From: Winogradskyella eximia
Lineage (GTDB): Bacteria > Bacteroidota > Bacteroidia > Flavobacteriales > Flavobacteriaceae
Reading direction: 5' to 3'
DNA: 64,000 bases
Assembly: GCF_003386165.1 (NCBI RefSeq)
Contig: NZ_QRDV01000001.1
Location: 496,001 to 560,000, forward strand
Positions 43,093 through 51,899 of the stretch are shown piece after piece (position 1 is the stretch's first letter; each line of letters begins with the position of its first letter). The notes beneath the pieces were generated by a model. That model searched no databases. It had not been told where the DNA came from and worked only from the letters and a program-made list of their open reading frames with translations. Made by a program: the position numbers and the translations under genes.

Positions 43093-45126
43093 TTGAACAC
43101 GTTTCGTTTTTTCTTATTGGGTTTAGTTTTCTGTATTAATGTTGGTAATAGTCAGCAGAATAGAGATGCACGAGCTATTGATAGCCTCATTGAGTTATCT
43201 CAAGATGGTGCTATCTCTAATGAAGAATCTTTAAACTATGCTTTACAAGCTCAGGATATTGCGAAATCTTTGGGTATTGATTCTTTAACTTTAAAGTCTG
43301 GTCGAAACTTAGCATTAATGTATTTGTATAACGACCAAATTGAAGAATATATTCCGCAAAATTATACAAATCTTAACCTTGCATATAAGCTGAAGGACTC
43401 CTTTGCAGTGGCAGTGGCTTCTTCAAATTTAGGGTCTTATTACAGGTTGTATCAAAAAAACGATAGTGCGTTTTATTTCTTTTCAAATTCAGTAAAATAT
43501 TTATCTAATCATAAGGCGTCTTACATTAAAGCACAATCTTATTATATGGTTGCTGATGTAGAACATGTGGGTAAAATATATACAAGTGCAGAAGTAGATG
43601 CGGTTAATGCATTAAGAGTGTTAGATCAACTTCCTCAAAATGAAGAAAACTTAGATATGTATTGGGGGATTTATAATTTGCTTGCTATCATATCAAAAGA
43701 TATTGGAAATTATGATAAAGCCATTGAATATTATGACGAATCCATAGCTTATGCAAAACGCATGCAAAATGGATATGTCAATGAAATATTTTCAATAAAT
43801 AACAAAGCTAATGTGTATAGAGAGCTTGGGCAGTATAAACTTGCTATAGATCTCTATGAAGGCCTTATATCTCAAAGAAAGAAGTATGAAACTATAGATC
43901 CTTCTTTTTATGGTTCGTTAATTAATAATATAGCATTGACCAAAATGACCTCTGGAAATTATGTCTTTAGTGAGGTTGAGGCAGAATTGAAAGACGCAAT
44001 AGCAATAGCTTATAAAGAGGATGATGATAATGGAAAGCTAAATGCTATTTTAGATTTATCTAATTTATATTTAAAAGAGCATAAGACGGATTCGGTTAAG
44101 AAATATGCTAAGCAAGCATATGATTTGGCTACTGCGTTTTCATCAAACGAAGCGAAGCAAAAAGCACTTTTTCTACTTGCAGCAGTTGTTGAGGGAGATG
44201 AGGGAAAAGAATTATTAGTTGAACATATTAGACTTGGTGATAGTCTAGAAAAAGTTCAAAAATCAGTTAGAAATAGAATTGCAAGAATCAAATATGGAAC
44301 AGACCAAATTGAGGCAAAAAACAAACAGATTTCAAAAGAAAATTTATACTTATTAATTTTATCTATTGGTCTTCTTTTAACTGCAATATTGGTTTATGTG
44401 GTTATTTCACAGCGTGCAAAAAACAGAAAATTAAAATTAATTCAGGTACAACAAAAGGCAAACGAAGATATTTATAATCTTATGCTTGGGCAACAGGATA
44501 AAGTAGAAGAGGCAAGAGCAAAAGAAAAAATGAGAGTATCTAAAGAATTGCACGATGGTGTTTTGGGTGGACTGTTTGGTGTGCGTTTAAGTTTAGATAG
44601 TATTAATTTTAATGAAGGAAAAGAGGCGATGATGACCAGAGCCAAATATATTAGTCAACTTCAATCCATTGAACAAGATATCCGTAAAATATCTCATGAT
44701 TTAAATACCGATTTTGTGGCTGGTTCTAGTTTTATGGATATTGTGGCGGAACTTATTAAAACTCAATCTGTCGCCTACAGTTTAGAACATGAATTTATTT
44801 ACACAGATGATATCAGTTGGGATTTAGTGTCCAATAAAATTAAAATTAATATTTATAGAATCATCCAAGAGTCGATGCAAAATATCTATAAACATGCCAA
44901 TGCTAAATCAATTAAAATTAGTGTTTCATTAAAAAAAGACTTAATTTGCTTGCAGATTGTTGACGATGGAGATGGCTTTGATACTTCTAAAAGTAAAAAA
45001 GGTATTGGATTAAAAAACATGAAATCTCGTGTTGAAGATATTAAAGGAATTATCACCTTTACATCTCAATCTGGAGATGGCACAACAGTTAACGTTCAAA
45101 TTCCCTATTTAAACCAAACCACATGA
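43093..45126 (+). CDS. TPR-containing sensor histidine kinase (HisKA_3/NarX-like)
   Basis: Membrane kinase of 677 residues. A signal peptide (about 1-20) is followed by a periplasmic TPR region (about 60-370, AIEYYDESIAYA among the repeats), a transmembrane helix (about 418-438), a HisKA_3 dimerisation domain (VSKELHDGVLGGLFG near 480, phospho-His in ELHDG) and an HATPase_c domain (QESMQNIYKHANA, DDGDGFD, GIGLKNMKSRV). The start is TTG at 43093, giving the signal peptide. It overlaps its response regulator by 4 bases (ATGA). TPR sensors of this type probably bind proteins or peptides; the ligand is unknown. Confidence 0.9.
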   Translation: MNTFRFFLLGLVFCINVGNSQQNRDARAIDSLIELSQDGAISNEESLNYALQAQDIAKSLGIDSLTLKSGRNLALMYLYNDQIEEYIPQNYTNLNLAYKLKDSFAVAVASSNLGSYYRLYQKNDSAFYFFSNSVKYLSNHKASYIKAQSYYMVADVEHVGKIYTSAEVDAVNALRVLDQLPQNEENLDMYWGIYNLLAIISKDIGNYDKAIEYYDESIAYAKRMQNGYVNEIFSINNKANVYRELGQYKLAIDLYEGLISQRKKYETIDPSFYGSLINNIALTKMTSGNYVFSEVEAELKDAIAIAYKEDDDNGKLNAILDLSNLYLKEHKTDSVKKYAKQAYDLATAFSSNEAKQKALFLLAAVVEGDEGKELLVEHIRLGDSLEKVQKSVRNRIARIKYGTDQIEAKNKQISKENLYLLILSIGLLLTAILVYVVISQRAKNRKLKLIQVQQKANEDIYNLMLGQQDKVEEARAKEKMRVSKELHDGVLGGLFGVRLSLDSINFNEGKEAMMTRAKYISQLQSIEQDIRKISHDLNTDFVAGSSFMDIVAELIKTQSVAYSLEHEFIYTDDISWDLVSNKIKINIYRIIQESMQNIYKHANAKSIKISVSLKKDLICLQIVDDGDGFDTSKSKKGIGLKNMKSRVEDIKGIITFTSQSGDGTTVNVQIPYLNQTT

Positions 45127-45791
45127 ATCACATTAACATTTTAATGGTAGACGATCACCCAATTATTATAGAGGGCTATCAAAATGTATTAATGGCTACA
45201 AAGAAAGAGGATCAAACTTTACATATAGACACAGCTCACAATTGTGACGAAGCTGCTATTATGATAGAGCGTGCGTCAAAAAAATATCCTTATCATGTTT
45301 GTTTTTTTGATATTAGTTTGCCTGCTTCAGAAGATGGAAAGTATGCTTCTGGTGAAGATTTGGCTTTGTTAGCAAAAAAAATAATGCCTAGAGCTAAAAT
45401 AGTGATTCTTACCATGTTTAATGAAACCTATAGAATTCATAATATTATAAAAGAAATAAATCCGGATGGTTTTCTTATTAAAAGTGATTTAACATCTATG
45501 GAATTAGCAGATGGTTTTCAGCAAATTTTAAAATCACCACCTTATTATAGTAGTACTGTAAATAATTACTTGAAGAAAACCATTTCGAGTGATATTTATG
45601 TTGATGATATAAATCGAAAAATTTTACACTTATTATCTCAAGGGATCAAAACAAAAAGTCTAAATGAGTACGTAGATATTTCTACAAGTGCCATTGAAAA
45701 ACGAAAAAAACAACTCAAGTTATTGTTCTCTGTTGAAGATGGAAAAGACGAAACATTGCTAAAAGAAGCGCGAGAAAAAGGCTATTTATAA
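45123..45791 (+). CDS. NarL/FixJ-type response regulator
   Basis: Response regulator of 222 residues: a receiver domain (about 4-125, VDDHP at the N-terminus, phospho-Asp in CFFDISLPAS near 61, KSD for the conserved Lys near 118) and a divergent helix-turn-helix of the LuxR/GerE type (about 155-215, ILHLLSQGIKTKSLNEYVDIS). The HTH lacks the usual GxSNKEIA sequence. It is the cognate partner of the TPR kinase by a 4-base overlap. Tandem repeats 70 bases downstream (45861-45900) are candidate targets. Confidence 0.88.
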   Translation: MNHINILMVDDHPIIIEGYQNVLMATKKEDQTLHIDTAHNCDEAAIMIERASKKYPYHVCFFDISLPASEDGKYASGEDLALLAKKIMPRAKIVILTMFNETYRIHNIIKEINPDGFLIKSDLTSMELADGFQQILKSPPYYSSTVNNYLKKTISSDIYVDDINRKILHLLSQGIKTKSLNEYVDISTSAIEKRKKQLKLLFSVEDGKDETLLKEAREKGYL

Positions 45792-45860
45792 AAAATATCG
45801 AATAAATAGTACATTTTTTCAGTTTTAAAAGCGCTTGTGTCCCTTGTTATATATGGGAAC

Positions 45861-45900
45861 TACGGTTTTACCACAGCAGATTTACGGTTTTACCACAGCA
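45861..45900 (+). promoter_or_regulatory. Tandem 18-bp direct repeat, 22-bp period
   Basis: TACGGTTTTACCACAGCA occurs identically at 45861-45878 and 45883-45900. Each copy contains the small dyad GGT-N3-ACC. Exact duplication over two helical turns in a non-coding gap suggests a tandem operator. Confidence 0.6.
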
Positions 45901-45937
45901 AAAAGTTATTCGAGTCACTTATATTTACACCGTCAGC

Positions 45938-46026
45938 AAGAATTAATTAATCCCTTTTTAAGTAATTGTTGAATTAATAGCAAGAAGATTAAACCTAATC
46001 ACATCTAATGTGGCTAGGTTTTTTTC
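45938..46026 (+). ncRNA. Candidate small RNA with terminator hairpin
   Basis: Downstream of the tandem repeats, TATATTTA (a -7-like octamer, near 45921) is followed by about 75 bases without an ATG and then a hairpin: AACCTA/TAGGTT plus CACAT/ATGTG (45992-46020), ending in seven T. The terminator is clear; the transcript and its start are inferred. Confidence 0.4.
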
Positions 46027-46048
46027 TGTTATATAAACTTGAAATTAA

Positions 46049-46546
46049 TTAGTACCAACTGGTGTTATGTTCTGATAGTTTTACTATAAAAAAACCTAAG
46101 TAAACTATAGCTACAATAAACTTCATAAAAGTTGAAGCTATAAAGCCTAAGAAAGACCCAAAAGCGGCTTTAAGTGCTTTATCTATATCGTTTCTGTGAA
46201 TCATTTCCCCTATCAGTGCACCAATAAATGGGCCTATAATAATCCCAAAGGGAATGGGTGAGAATATTCCAACAATTAAACCAAGTGTAGTACCTACCAT
46301 ACCAGCCTTACTGCCTCCAAAACGCTTAGTGCCAATAGCGGGTATAATATAATCTAACACATATATAAAAATAGTGAATATAAGTGTGACGATTAAAAAG
46401 GTCTGACTCAACTCTACGCCTTTGGTAAAATGCAGAACCAAAAGACCAGCCCAACTTGTAAGTGGTCCTGGTAAAATAGGCAAAAAGCTACCTAAAATGC
46501 CTAAAATCATAAGAAGTAGTGCAACGAGCACTAAAAATATTTCCAT
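46049..46546 (-). CDS. DUF456 membrane protein
   Basis: Integral membrane protein of 165 residues of the DUF456 family. It has four or five hydrophobic segments, including SFLPILPGPLTSWAG near residues 16-30 and the Gly-rich GLIVGIFSPIPFGIIIGPFIGALIGE block near 89-114, which resembles glycine-zipper membrane proteins. The function is unknown. It is divergent from the blaI-like gene; the roughly 125-base gap holds the BlaI-type operators. Confidence 0.85.
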   Translation of the reverse strand: MEIFLVLVALLLMILGILGSFLPILPGPLTSWAGLLVLHFTKGVELSQTFLIVTLIFTIFIYVLDYIIPAIGTKRFGGSKAGMVGTTLGLIVGIFSPIPFGIIIGPFIGALIGEMIHRNDIDKALKAAFGSFLGFIASTFMKFIVAIVYLGFFIVKLSEHNTSWY

Positions 46547-46604
46547 AGTAATAATTTGTTATTCAATAATAAGACGCAATAAACAGACCAAAGTTACATT
46601 TTAA

Positions 46605-46669
46605 ACTAAAAGATTAGTTCAAACTAACTTTTTAGTTATATTTGTAAAGTGTTAAACTAAAAGATTAGT
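46605..46669 (+). promoter_or_regulatory. BlaI-type promoter-operator with three palindromes
   Basis: ACTAA-N4-TTAGT occurs at 46605-46618, 46623-46636 and 46656-46669. The -7 element TATATTTG (46637-46644) lies between sites 2 and 3, so bound repressor would cover the -33 region and the start site. BlaI/MecI operators are short inverted repeats of this kind. Confidence 0.8.
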
Positions 46670-46672
46670 TCT

Positions 46673-47032
46673 ATGAAACAGTTAACAAAAGCAGAAGAGG
46701 AAATTATGCAAGCCTTATGGCAACTTAAAAAAGCGAATGTAAAGGCTGTTATTGAAACGTTGCCAGATCCTAAACCTGCTTACAATACAGTATCTACTAT
46801 TGTTAGAATTTTAGAGTCTAAAGGTTTTGTAGACTATGAGAAAAAGGGGAAAGGACATGTGTATTTTCCAATAGTTGCTAAGGAATCTTATAGTAACCAG
46901 TCCATCAATAAATTAGTAGATAATTATTTTCAAGGCTCGTTTAAAAGTATGGTGTCCTTTTTTGTTCAAAAAAATGATGTGGACGTCAAAGACATTGAAA
47001 CCTTATTAGATGAAATTAATAAAAAGCACTAA
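46673..47032 (+). CDS. BlaI/MecI/CopY-family repressor
   Basis: Winged-helix repressor of 119 residues (TKAEEEIMQALWQL at the N-terminus; recognition region YNTVSTIVRILESKGFV near 38-54), with a C-terminal dimerisation helix. In BlaR1-BlaI systems the sensor peptidase causes BlaI cleavage and releases the operators. It is 2 bases before an M56 peptidase gene. The three operators directly upstream indicate autoregulation of the operon. No beta-lactamase is nearby, so antibiotic response is not implied. Confidence 0.93.
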   Translation: MKQLTKAEEEIMQALWQLKKANVKAVIETLPDPKPAYNTVSTIVRILESKGFVDYEKKGKGHVYFPIVAKESYSNQSINKLVDNYFQGSFKSMVSFFVQKNDVDVKDIETLLDEINKKH

Positions 47033-47034
47033 CT

Positions 47035-49374
47035 ATGTTGTATTCTATTCTTCAAATTATAGCTTTTCAAGCGTTGTTTTTATTGATTTACGATCTTTTT
47101 TTAAAACGCGAAACGTTCTTCAATTACAATAGAGCGTATTTAATTATTACCTCCATACTTTCATTTGTGTTGCCATTTCTAAAATTTCCAGAATTGAAAA
47201 CTATGGCAACTAAAGATTTCGTAATTCACTTGCCAGAAGTGTTTATTGGAGTAAAAACTCCTACGGTTTACGATATTCAAGTTGCAGAGCAAGCAGGTAT
47301 TGTTTTAGAGCAACCACAAACTCCTATATGGCAAATAATAGGAGTTTGTGGTATTGTGATTGCGTCATTCATTTTTCTAGTTAAAATCGCAAAATTATAC
47401 TGGCTAAAACATAAAAATCCAAAGCGTTGGCAAGGCAATATCCTTATTGTTAAGCTCATAAAAAGTAGTGCAGCATTTTCGTTTTTTAATACCATATTTT
47501 TAGGGGAACATATTTCAGAGTCAGAAAAACCAACCATTTATAAGCACGAATTAATTCATATTAAAGAATACCATACTGTAGACTTATTATTTTTTGAGTT
47601 ACTGAGAATTGTATTTTGGTTTAGTCCATTAGTATATGTTTATCAAAATAGAATAAAAGAATTACACGAATATATAGCAGATGCCAAGGCTGTAAAGCAA
47701 AGCGGAAAAGCGGAATATTATACAAGTTTACTCAACCAAGTTTTAGATGTGAACAATGTCTCATTTACCAATACATTTTTCAACAAATCATTAATCAAAA
47801 AAAGAATCGCTATGTTACAAAAAAGGAAGTCAAAACAGCTTCATCTCATAAAATACGCCTTGTTAATTCCTATGGTTTTTGGGATGTTAATTTATACGTC
47901 TACAGAAGTACGAGCACAACAAAAAGTTGAAACGCAAGAGAAAGTAGTTGACCAAGAATTGACTGAAGAGCAGTTAATAAAAAAGTACTATGAAGAAATA
48001 GTTACCATGAAAAAAAATGGAGCTACTTTCTCTGAAATCTCAGATTATGCAGGATTTAATAAAGAAAGTCGAGAAAAGTATATTCTGTCAAGAGAAGAAT
48101 TTTTGAAAGCGGAAGCATTTAGTACGTTTATTGCCGATGAAACTATAGCGAATAAATCAGAAGAAGGAACTTTAACACAAAATGATATTAATTTTTCTGA
48201 ATTTTTGAAAGAAAGAAAGTATCAAAATTATCAAGACTATAGAGCTTACAAAAAAACAAAAGAAGCTAAAGAGCATTGGGAATTAAGTACACAAGATCGT
48301 GTTTTAAAACTTTTTGTAGAAGATGTAGCAAACAAAACAGAAGAAGAAACTAAGCGTTACAATGGTTTATTGAAACAATTAGAAAGCGATGATTATTTTA
48401 ATAAACTCGTAATAACAGACGGTAAGTCTACATTAGTATTAGACTCATATGTTTCTAATGATGGTGTCGAAATTATTAAAGAAGAGATAGAACCTGTTGA
48501 AGTTCCTTTCTCTGTTGTAGATGAAACTCCAACAACTCTTGAGTGTAAAGATTTAGAATCTAATAAAGAGCGAAAAGATTGCATGAATATGTTTGTCAAT
48601 AAACACATCGCTAAAAATTTTAACACTAGCGTTGCAGATAGTTTAAGTCCTGGGAAAAAACGAATTTTTGTGCAATTTAGAATTGGTAAGGATGGTATTA
48701 TTAAGGATATTAAAGCCAGAGGTCCAAGTGTAGCGTTAGAAGCAGAAGCAAAGCGTGTAGTTGCAACATTACCGAAATTTATTCCTGGGAAACAAAAAGG
48801 TGAAGTAGTTGTAGTCCCTTTTTCTATTCCAATTGTTTTTGAGGTTAAAGGAGATGGTAATAAAAAACAGGTCACTAAATCGTATGATGAGCTCGTTGCG
48901 CAAAGAGATCGTATTTTAAAGAATTCTAATAAAAACAATGCCTTAGTAACTGAATTAAATCATCAGATTGAAATTCTAGAGGTAAATAAAAAAGAAGGCA
49001 AAATTCCATTTAGTATTGTTGAAGAGGTTCCAGTTCATCAAGATTGTAAAGGGATTTCAAATAAGTCTGATCAAAAAAAGTGTACAATTTCTGCAATTAA
49101 TAAGCATGTCGCCAAAAGCTTTAATACCGATTTAGCAAGTTCTTTAGGTTTACCAGAAGAACAAATACGCATCCATGTGCAATTTACTATAGATAAACAA
49201 GGTGATATAACAAAGATTAACGCAAGAGCACCGCATCCAAAACTAGAAGAGGAAGCCATTAGAATTATAAAATTATTGCCTCAATTTACACCAGGAAAAG
49301 AGGATGGAATAGTTGTAGATGTACCTTATTCTCTGCCAATAGTTTTTCAAGTTCATAGTTCTAAAAAAGACTAA
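47035..49374 (+). CDS. BlaR1-like M56 peptidase fused to two TonB C-terminal domains
   Basis: Inner-membrane zinc peptidase of 779 residues. N-terminal membrane helices (about 1-20, 35-50, 98-118) precede the M56 zinc motif HELIH near 172 with the YQNRIKELHEYIADAKAV segment; another membrane helix lies near 275-295. The periplasmic part has two TonB C-terminal-like domains (about 530-605 and 695-775), each preceded by a two-Cys motif. There is no penicillin-binding domain. M56-TonB fusions are common in Bacteroidota; the signal is unknown. It is co-transcribed with the BlaI-like gene. Confidence 0.88.
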   Translation: MLYSILQIIAFQALFLLIYDLFLKRETFFNYNRAYLIITSILSFVLPFLKFPELKTMATKDFVIHLPEVFIGVKTPTVYDIQVAEQAGIVLEQPQTPIWQIIGVCGIVIASFIFLVKIAKLYWLKHKNPKRWQGNILIVKLIKSSAAFSFFNTIFLGEHISESEKPTIYKHELIHIKEYHTVDLLFFELLRIVFWFSPLVYVYQNRIKELHEYIADAKAVKQSGKAEYYTSLLNQVLDVNNVSFTNTFFNKSLIKKRIAMLQKRKSKQLHLIKYALLIPMVFGMLIYTSTEVRAQQKVETQEKVVDQELTEEQLIKKYYEEIVTMKKNGATFSEISDYAGFNKESREKYILSREEFLKAEAFSTFIADETIANKSEEGTLTQNDINFSEFLKERKYQNYQDYRAYKKTKEAKEHWELSTQDRVLKLFVEDVANKTEEETKRYNGLLKQLESDDYFNKLVITDGKSTLVLDSYVSNDGVEIIKEEIEPVEVPFSVVDETPTTLECKDLESNKERKDCMNMFVNKHIAKNFNTSVADSLSPGKKRIFVQFRIGKDGIIKDIKARGPSVALEAEAKRVVATLPKFIPGKQKGEVVVVPFSIPIVFEVKGDGNKKQVTKSYDELVAQRDRILKNSNKNNALVTELNHQIEILEVNKKEGKIPFSIVEEVPVHQDCKGISNKSDQKKCTISAINKHVAKSFNTDLASSLGLPEEQIRIHVQFTIDKQGDITKINARAPHPKLEEEAIRIIKLLPQFTPGKEDGIVVDVPYSLPIVFQVHSSKKD

Positions 49375-49383
49375 TTATTGCTT

Positions 49384-50514
49384 ATGAAATTATTTTTTTG
49401 GTTCTTATGTTTTGTTTTTACATTGAATGTGAATGCACAAAATCTCAAAGAAAAAGCAGATGATTTTTATGCTAATGGCAATTTTTCTAAAGCTATTGAG
49501 ACCTACAAATCACTTAAAAATTTAGATGATGTTTACGATGATATTGCGAAGGCTAATATCGCTATTGGTAACTATGGTGAAGCTCTTGTTAATTATGAAA
49601 AAGCAATAAAAGCCAATACCGATAATTTATTGTTACAATACGAATTTGCTAAACTTCTAACTAAAACAAAAAATTATAATGAGGCTAATCGGTTATTTAC
49701 TAACCTGATTGTATCAGATAGCTTAAACCCAAATTACTACTACGAATTAGGAGTGGTTTTGGAAAAGCAAAAAGACACTACAGCGTTATTGCAATTCAAT
49801 AAAACATTTAAGCTAGATGACACACATCAAAAAGCCATTTTCAAAATTGCGAAATATCATTTAATGAAACGCAGTTTTATAGATGCGCATGGTTTTATAG
49901 ATAAAGGTTTAGAAAGTTATGAAAATAATGTGGAGCTTATAAGCTTAAAAGCGCAAACCTATTATTATCAAGAATATTACACACATGCAGTGGTTTGGTT
50001 TAAAAAGCTTTTAGAATTAGGGGAAAAATCAGAATTTATCCATGAAAAATTAAGCTTAAGTTATGCGCAGAATTCAGATTACGAAGATGCAATTTACCAT
50101 AGAAAGCAAGCTTTAAAATACAATCCTAATGATGCCAATAGCATGTTGGTAATTGGAGCATATTATGAACGTCTTAGCGATTTTGAAAAAGCTGAAGAAT
50201 ATATCTCAAGGGCTTTAAAAATTAAAGATCAGTCACTTTCAGACGAGTATCAAAACCTAGGGACGGTTTTAAATCGGCAGAAAAAGTATGAAAAAGCAAT
50301 TAAGACGTTTCAGAAATCTTTAAAAGAAGATCCAAATAACTTAATGTCAGAATTCTTTTTACTGAGAACAAAAGACGAGTTTTATGCAGATTTAGATAGT
50401 AAAATTAAGCTGTATGAACAGTTTATCGCTAAGCATAAAACAAGTTACTTTGTAAAATATGCGGAAAAGAGATTAAAAGAATTGAAGCAAGAAAAATTTT
50501 TAGAAGAAGATTAA
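49384..50514 (+). CDS. Secreted tetratricopeptide-repeat protein
   Basis: Protein of 376 residues: a signal peptide (MKLFFWFLCFVFTLNVNAQ, cleavage about 19) and then TPR repeats over nearly the whole length (AIETYKSLKNL, ALVNYEKAIKAN, AIKTFQKSLKEDPNN among them). I took the ATG at 49384; a TTG two codons earlier is less likely. It follows the M56 gene closely on the same strand and is probably the third gene of the blaI-type operon. The inferred role is a periplasmic protein-protein adaptor for the M56/TonB protein. Confidence 0.82.
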   Translation: MKLFFWFLCFVFTLNVNAQNLKEKADDFYANGNFSKAIETYKSLKNLDDVYDDIAKANIAIGNYGEALVNYEKAIKANTDNLLLQYEFAKLLTKTKNYNEANRLFTNLIVSDSLNPNYYYELGVVLEKQKDTTALLQFNKTFKLDDTHQKAIFKIAKYHLMKRSFIDAHGFIDKGLESYENNVELISLKAQTYYYQEYYTHAVVWFKKLLELGEKSEFIHEKLSLSYAQNSDYEDAIYHRKQALKYNPNDANSMLVIGAYYERLSDFEKAEEYISRALKIKDQSLSDEYQNLGTVLNRQKKYEKAIKTFQKSLKEDPNNLMSEFFLLRTKDEFYADLDSKIKLYEQFIAKHKTSYFVKYAEKRLKELKQEKFLEED

Positions 50515-50630
50515 TTGTAAACTAAGTAATATGGTAAGTATTACAGTCTTCATTTTTCATTCTAAAAGCAAAGCAGTCTAGTATATTTTTTGAATAAAAA
50601 ATTGTACTTTTCGGCTTCAGAACTTTAGTA

Positions 50631-51107
50631 ATGAATCGAATAGTTTTTCTTTTAATCTTTCTTTTTGCAACATCATGCAATTATTTTGAAAAGAAAAAGG
50701 TGTATCCTGAAGATTTACTTGAAGAAGAATTACAAACTTTTAATTGGAACGAAGTAGATACTTACCCAACGTTCAGTAATTGTGATTCTATGACTTCTAA
50801 AGAGGACAACAAGATTTGTTTTCAGAACACATTAATTAACGGTGTTAATGAATTTTTAGCCCAACAAAACATTGTAGTTTCTAATGATGTTTTTGATACT
50901 ATTAGACTTCATATTATAATAGATAAGCAAGGACTTTTAGAAGTAGAATCTATGAAAATTCATTCTGAAACAGTTCAAGAAATTCCTCACATTGATAGTC
51001 TTTTACGTCAGAGTTTAAAGAGTGTTCCAAAAATATTTCCGGCTATAAAAAGAGGACAACAAGTTACAACTACGTTTGAATTACCTGTAATTGTAAGAAT
51101 TAATTAA
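50631..51107 (+). CDS. Lipoprotein with TonB-C-like domain
   Basis: Lipoprotein of 158 residues with a lipobox at FATSC (Cys about 16). The rest repeats the module seen twice in the M56 protein: a two-Cys motif (C-x11-C near 50-62) and then a TonB C-terminal-like domain (IIIDKQGLLEVESMKI, VPKIFPAIKRGQQV). It appears to be a free-standing copy of that module. It lies 116 bases after the TPR gene and may belong to the same regulon. The function is unknown. Confidence 0.7.
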   Translation: MNRIVFLLIFLFATSCNYFEKKKVYPEDLLEEELQTFNWNEVDTYPTFSNCDSMTSKEDNKICFQNTLINGVNEFLAQQNIVVSNDVFDTIRLHIIIDKQGLLEVESMKIHSETVQEIPHIDSLLRQSLKSVPKIFPAIKRGQQVTTTFELPVIVRIN

Positions 51108-51161
51108 AACATCTAAGTTAAATAGATCGCCATCATTACTGGTTAATGAGCATTGTTGTAA

Positions 51162-51899
51162 TTAAAAGCGTAAAGCAAATTTTTGCATTAAACGTAAGAC
51201 TTCAATATACAACCAAATTAAGGTCGCTAAAAGTCCCCAAGTTGCAATCCATTCCTTGTATTTAGGAGCTCTATTTTTGTAGCGTTCTATGTAATCAAAA
51301 TCTAATAGAAGCGCAAAAGAAGCCACAACAGCAGCTAAAATATTAAAGACAATTGCAAACCAAGATGTTCCCCAAATGTAATTTTTAATACCAAAAAAAC
51401 TCAAAATCCATGTTATTAAATATGTCACCATTATACTAACGGTAGCAGTAATAATGACACTTCTTAGTTTTTTAGTTACTACAATGAGACGTAGCTGGTA
51501 TAGCAATAACATTACAAAAAAAGTAATAATAGTTACGCCAATCGCTTGGTATGGTAAGTCCGGATAATGACGATGCGCATATGCAGAACAACCTCCTAAA
51601 AAGAAGCCTTTTGCAATAACATAAAGTGGAACTAAAATGGGAGACCAATGTTGCCTTATAGAAATTAAAACACTCACAATTGCTGCAGCTAACATGCCAC
51701 CTAAAGTAAACCATTGCATAGAAGCACCAGCTTCATTTAGTTTCCATACATAGGTTGTAATTAAAGCAATAATTAGAATGCTAATAATCGATTTAAAAAT
51801 GATGCCACTAACAGACATGGTCTTTGCAGATGATTTAGTATCATCCCAGAAATAGCGATTAAATACAGGGTTTGAAGTTTTAAAGTTTCGTAAAGACAT
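51162..51899 (-). CDS. Bax inhibitor-1/YccA family membrane protein
   Basis: Integral membrane protein of 245 residues with about seven helices. The BI-1 family hallmark at the C-terminus is present: LDFDYIERYKNRAPKYKEW followed by a last helix WGLLATLIWLYIEVLRLMQKF. The N-terminal 40 residues are soluble. Bacterial members are proton-sensitive calcium leak channels or protease regulators. It overlaps the upstream outer-membrane protein gene by one base on the minus strand. Confidence 0.88.
   Translation of the reverse strand: MSLRNFKTSNPVFNRYFWDDTKSSAKTMSVSGIIFKSIISILIIALITTYVWKLNEAGASMQWFTLGGMLAAAIVSVLISIRQHWSPILVPLYVIAKGFFLGGCSAYAHRHYPDLPYQAIGVTIITFFVMLLLYQLRLIVVTKKLRSVIITATVSIMVTYLITWILSFFGIKNYIWGTSWFAIVFNILAAVVASFALLLDFDYIERYKNRAPKYKEWIATWGLLATLIWLYIEVLRLMQKFALRF

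Noticed and set aside
46049..46546. DUF456 gene as a member of the BlaI regulon through the shared divergent spacer
   Set aside because: The three ACTAA-N4-TTAGT sites cluster at the blaI side around its -7 element; no clear minus-strand -7 box is covered by them. Possible but unsupported.
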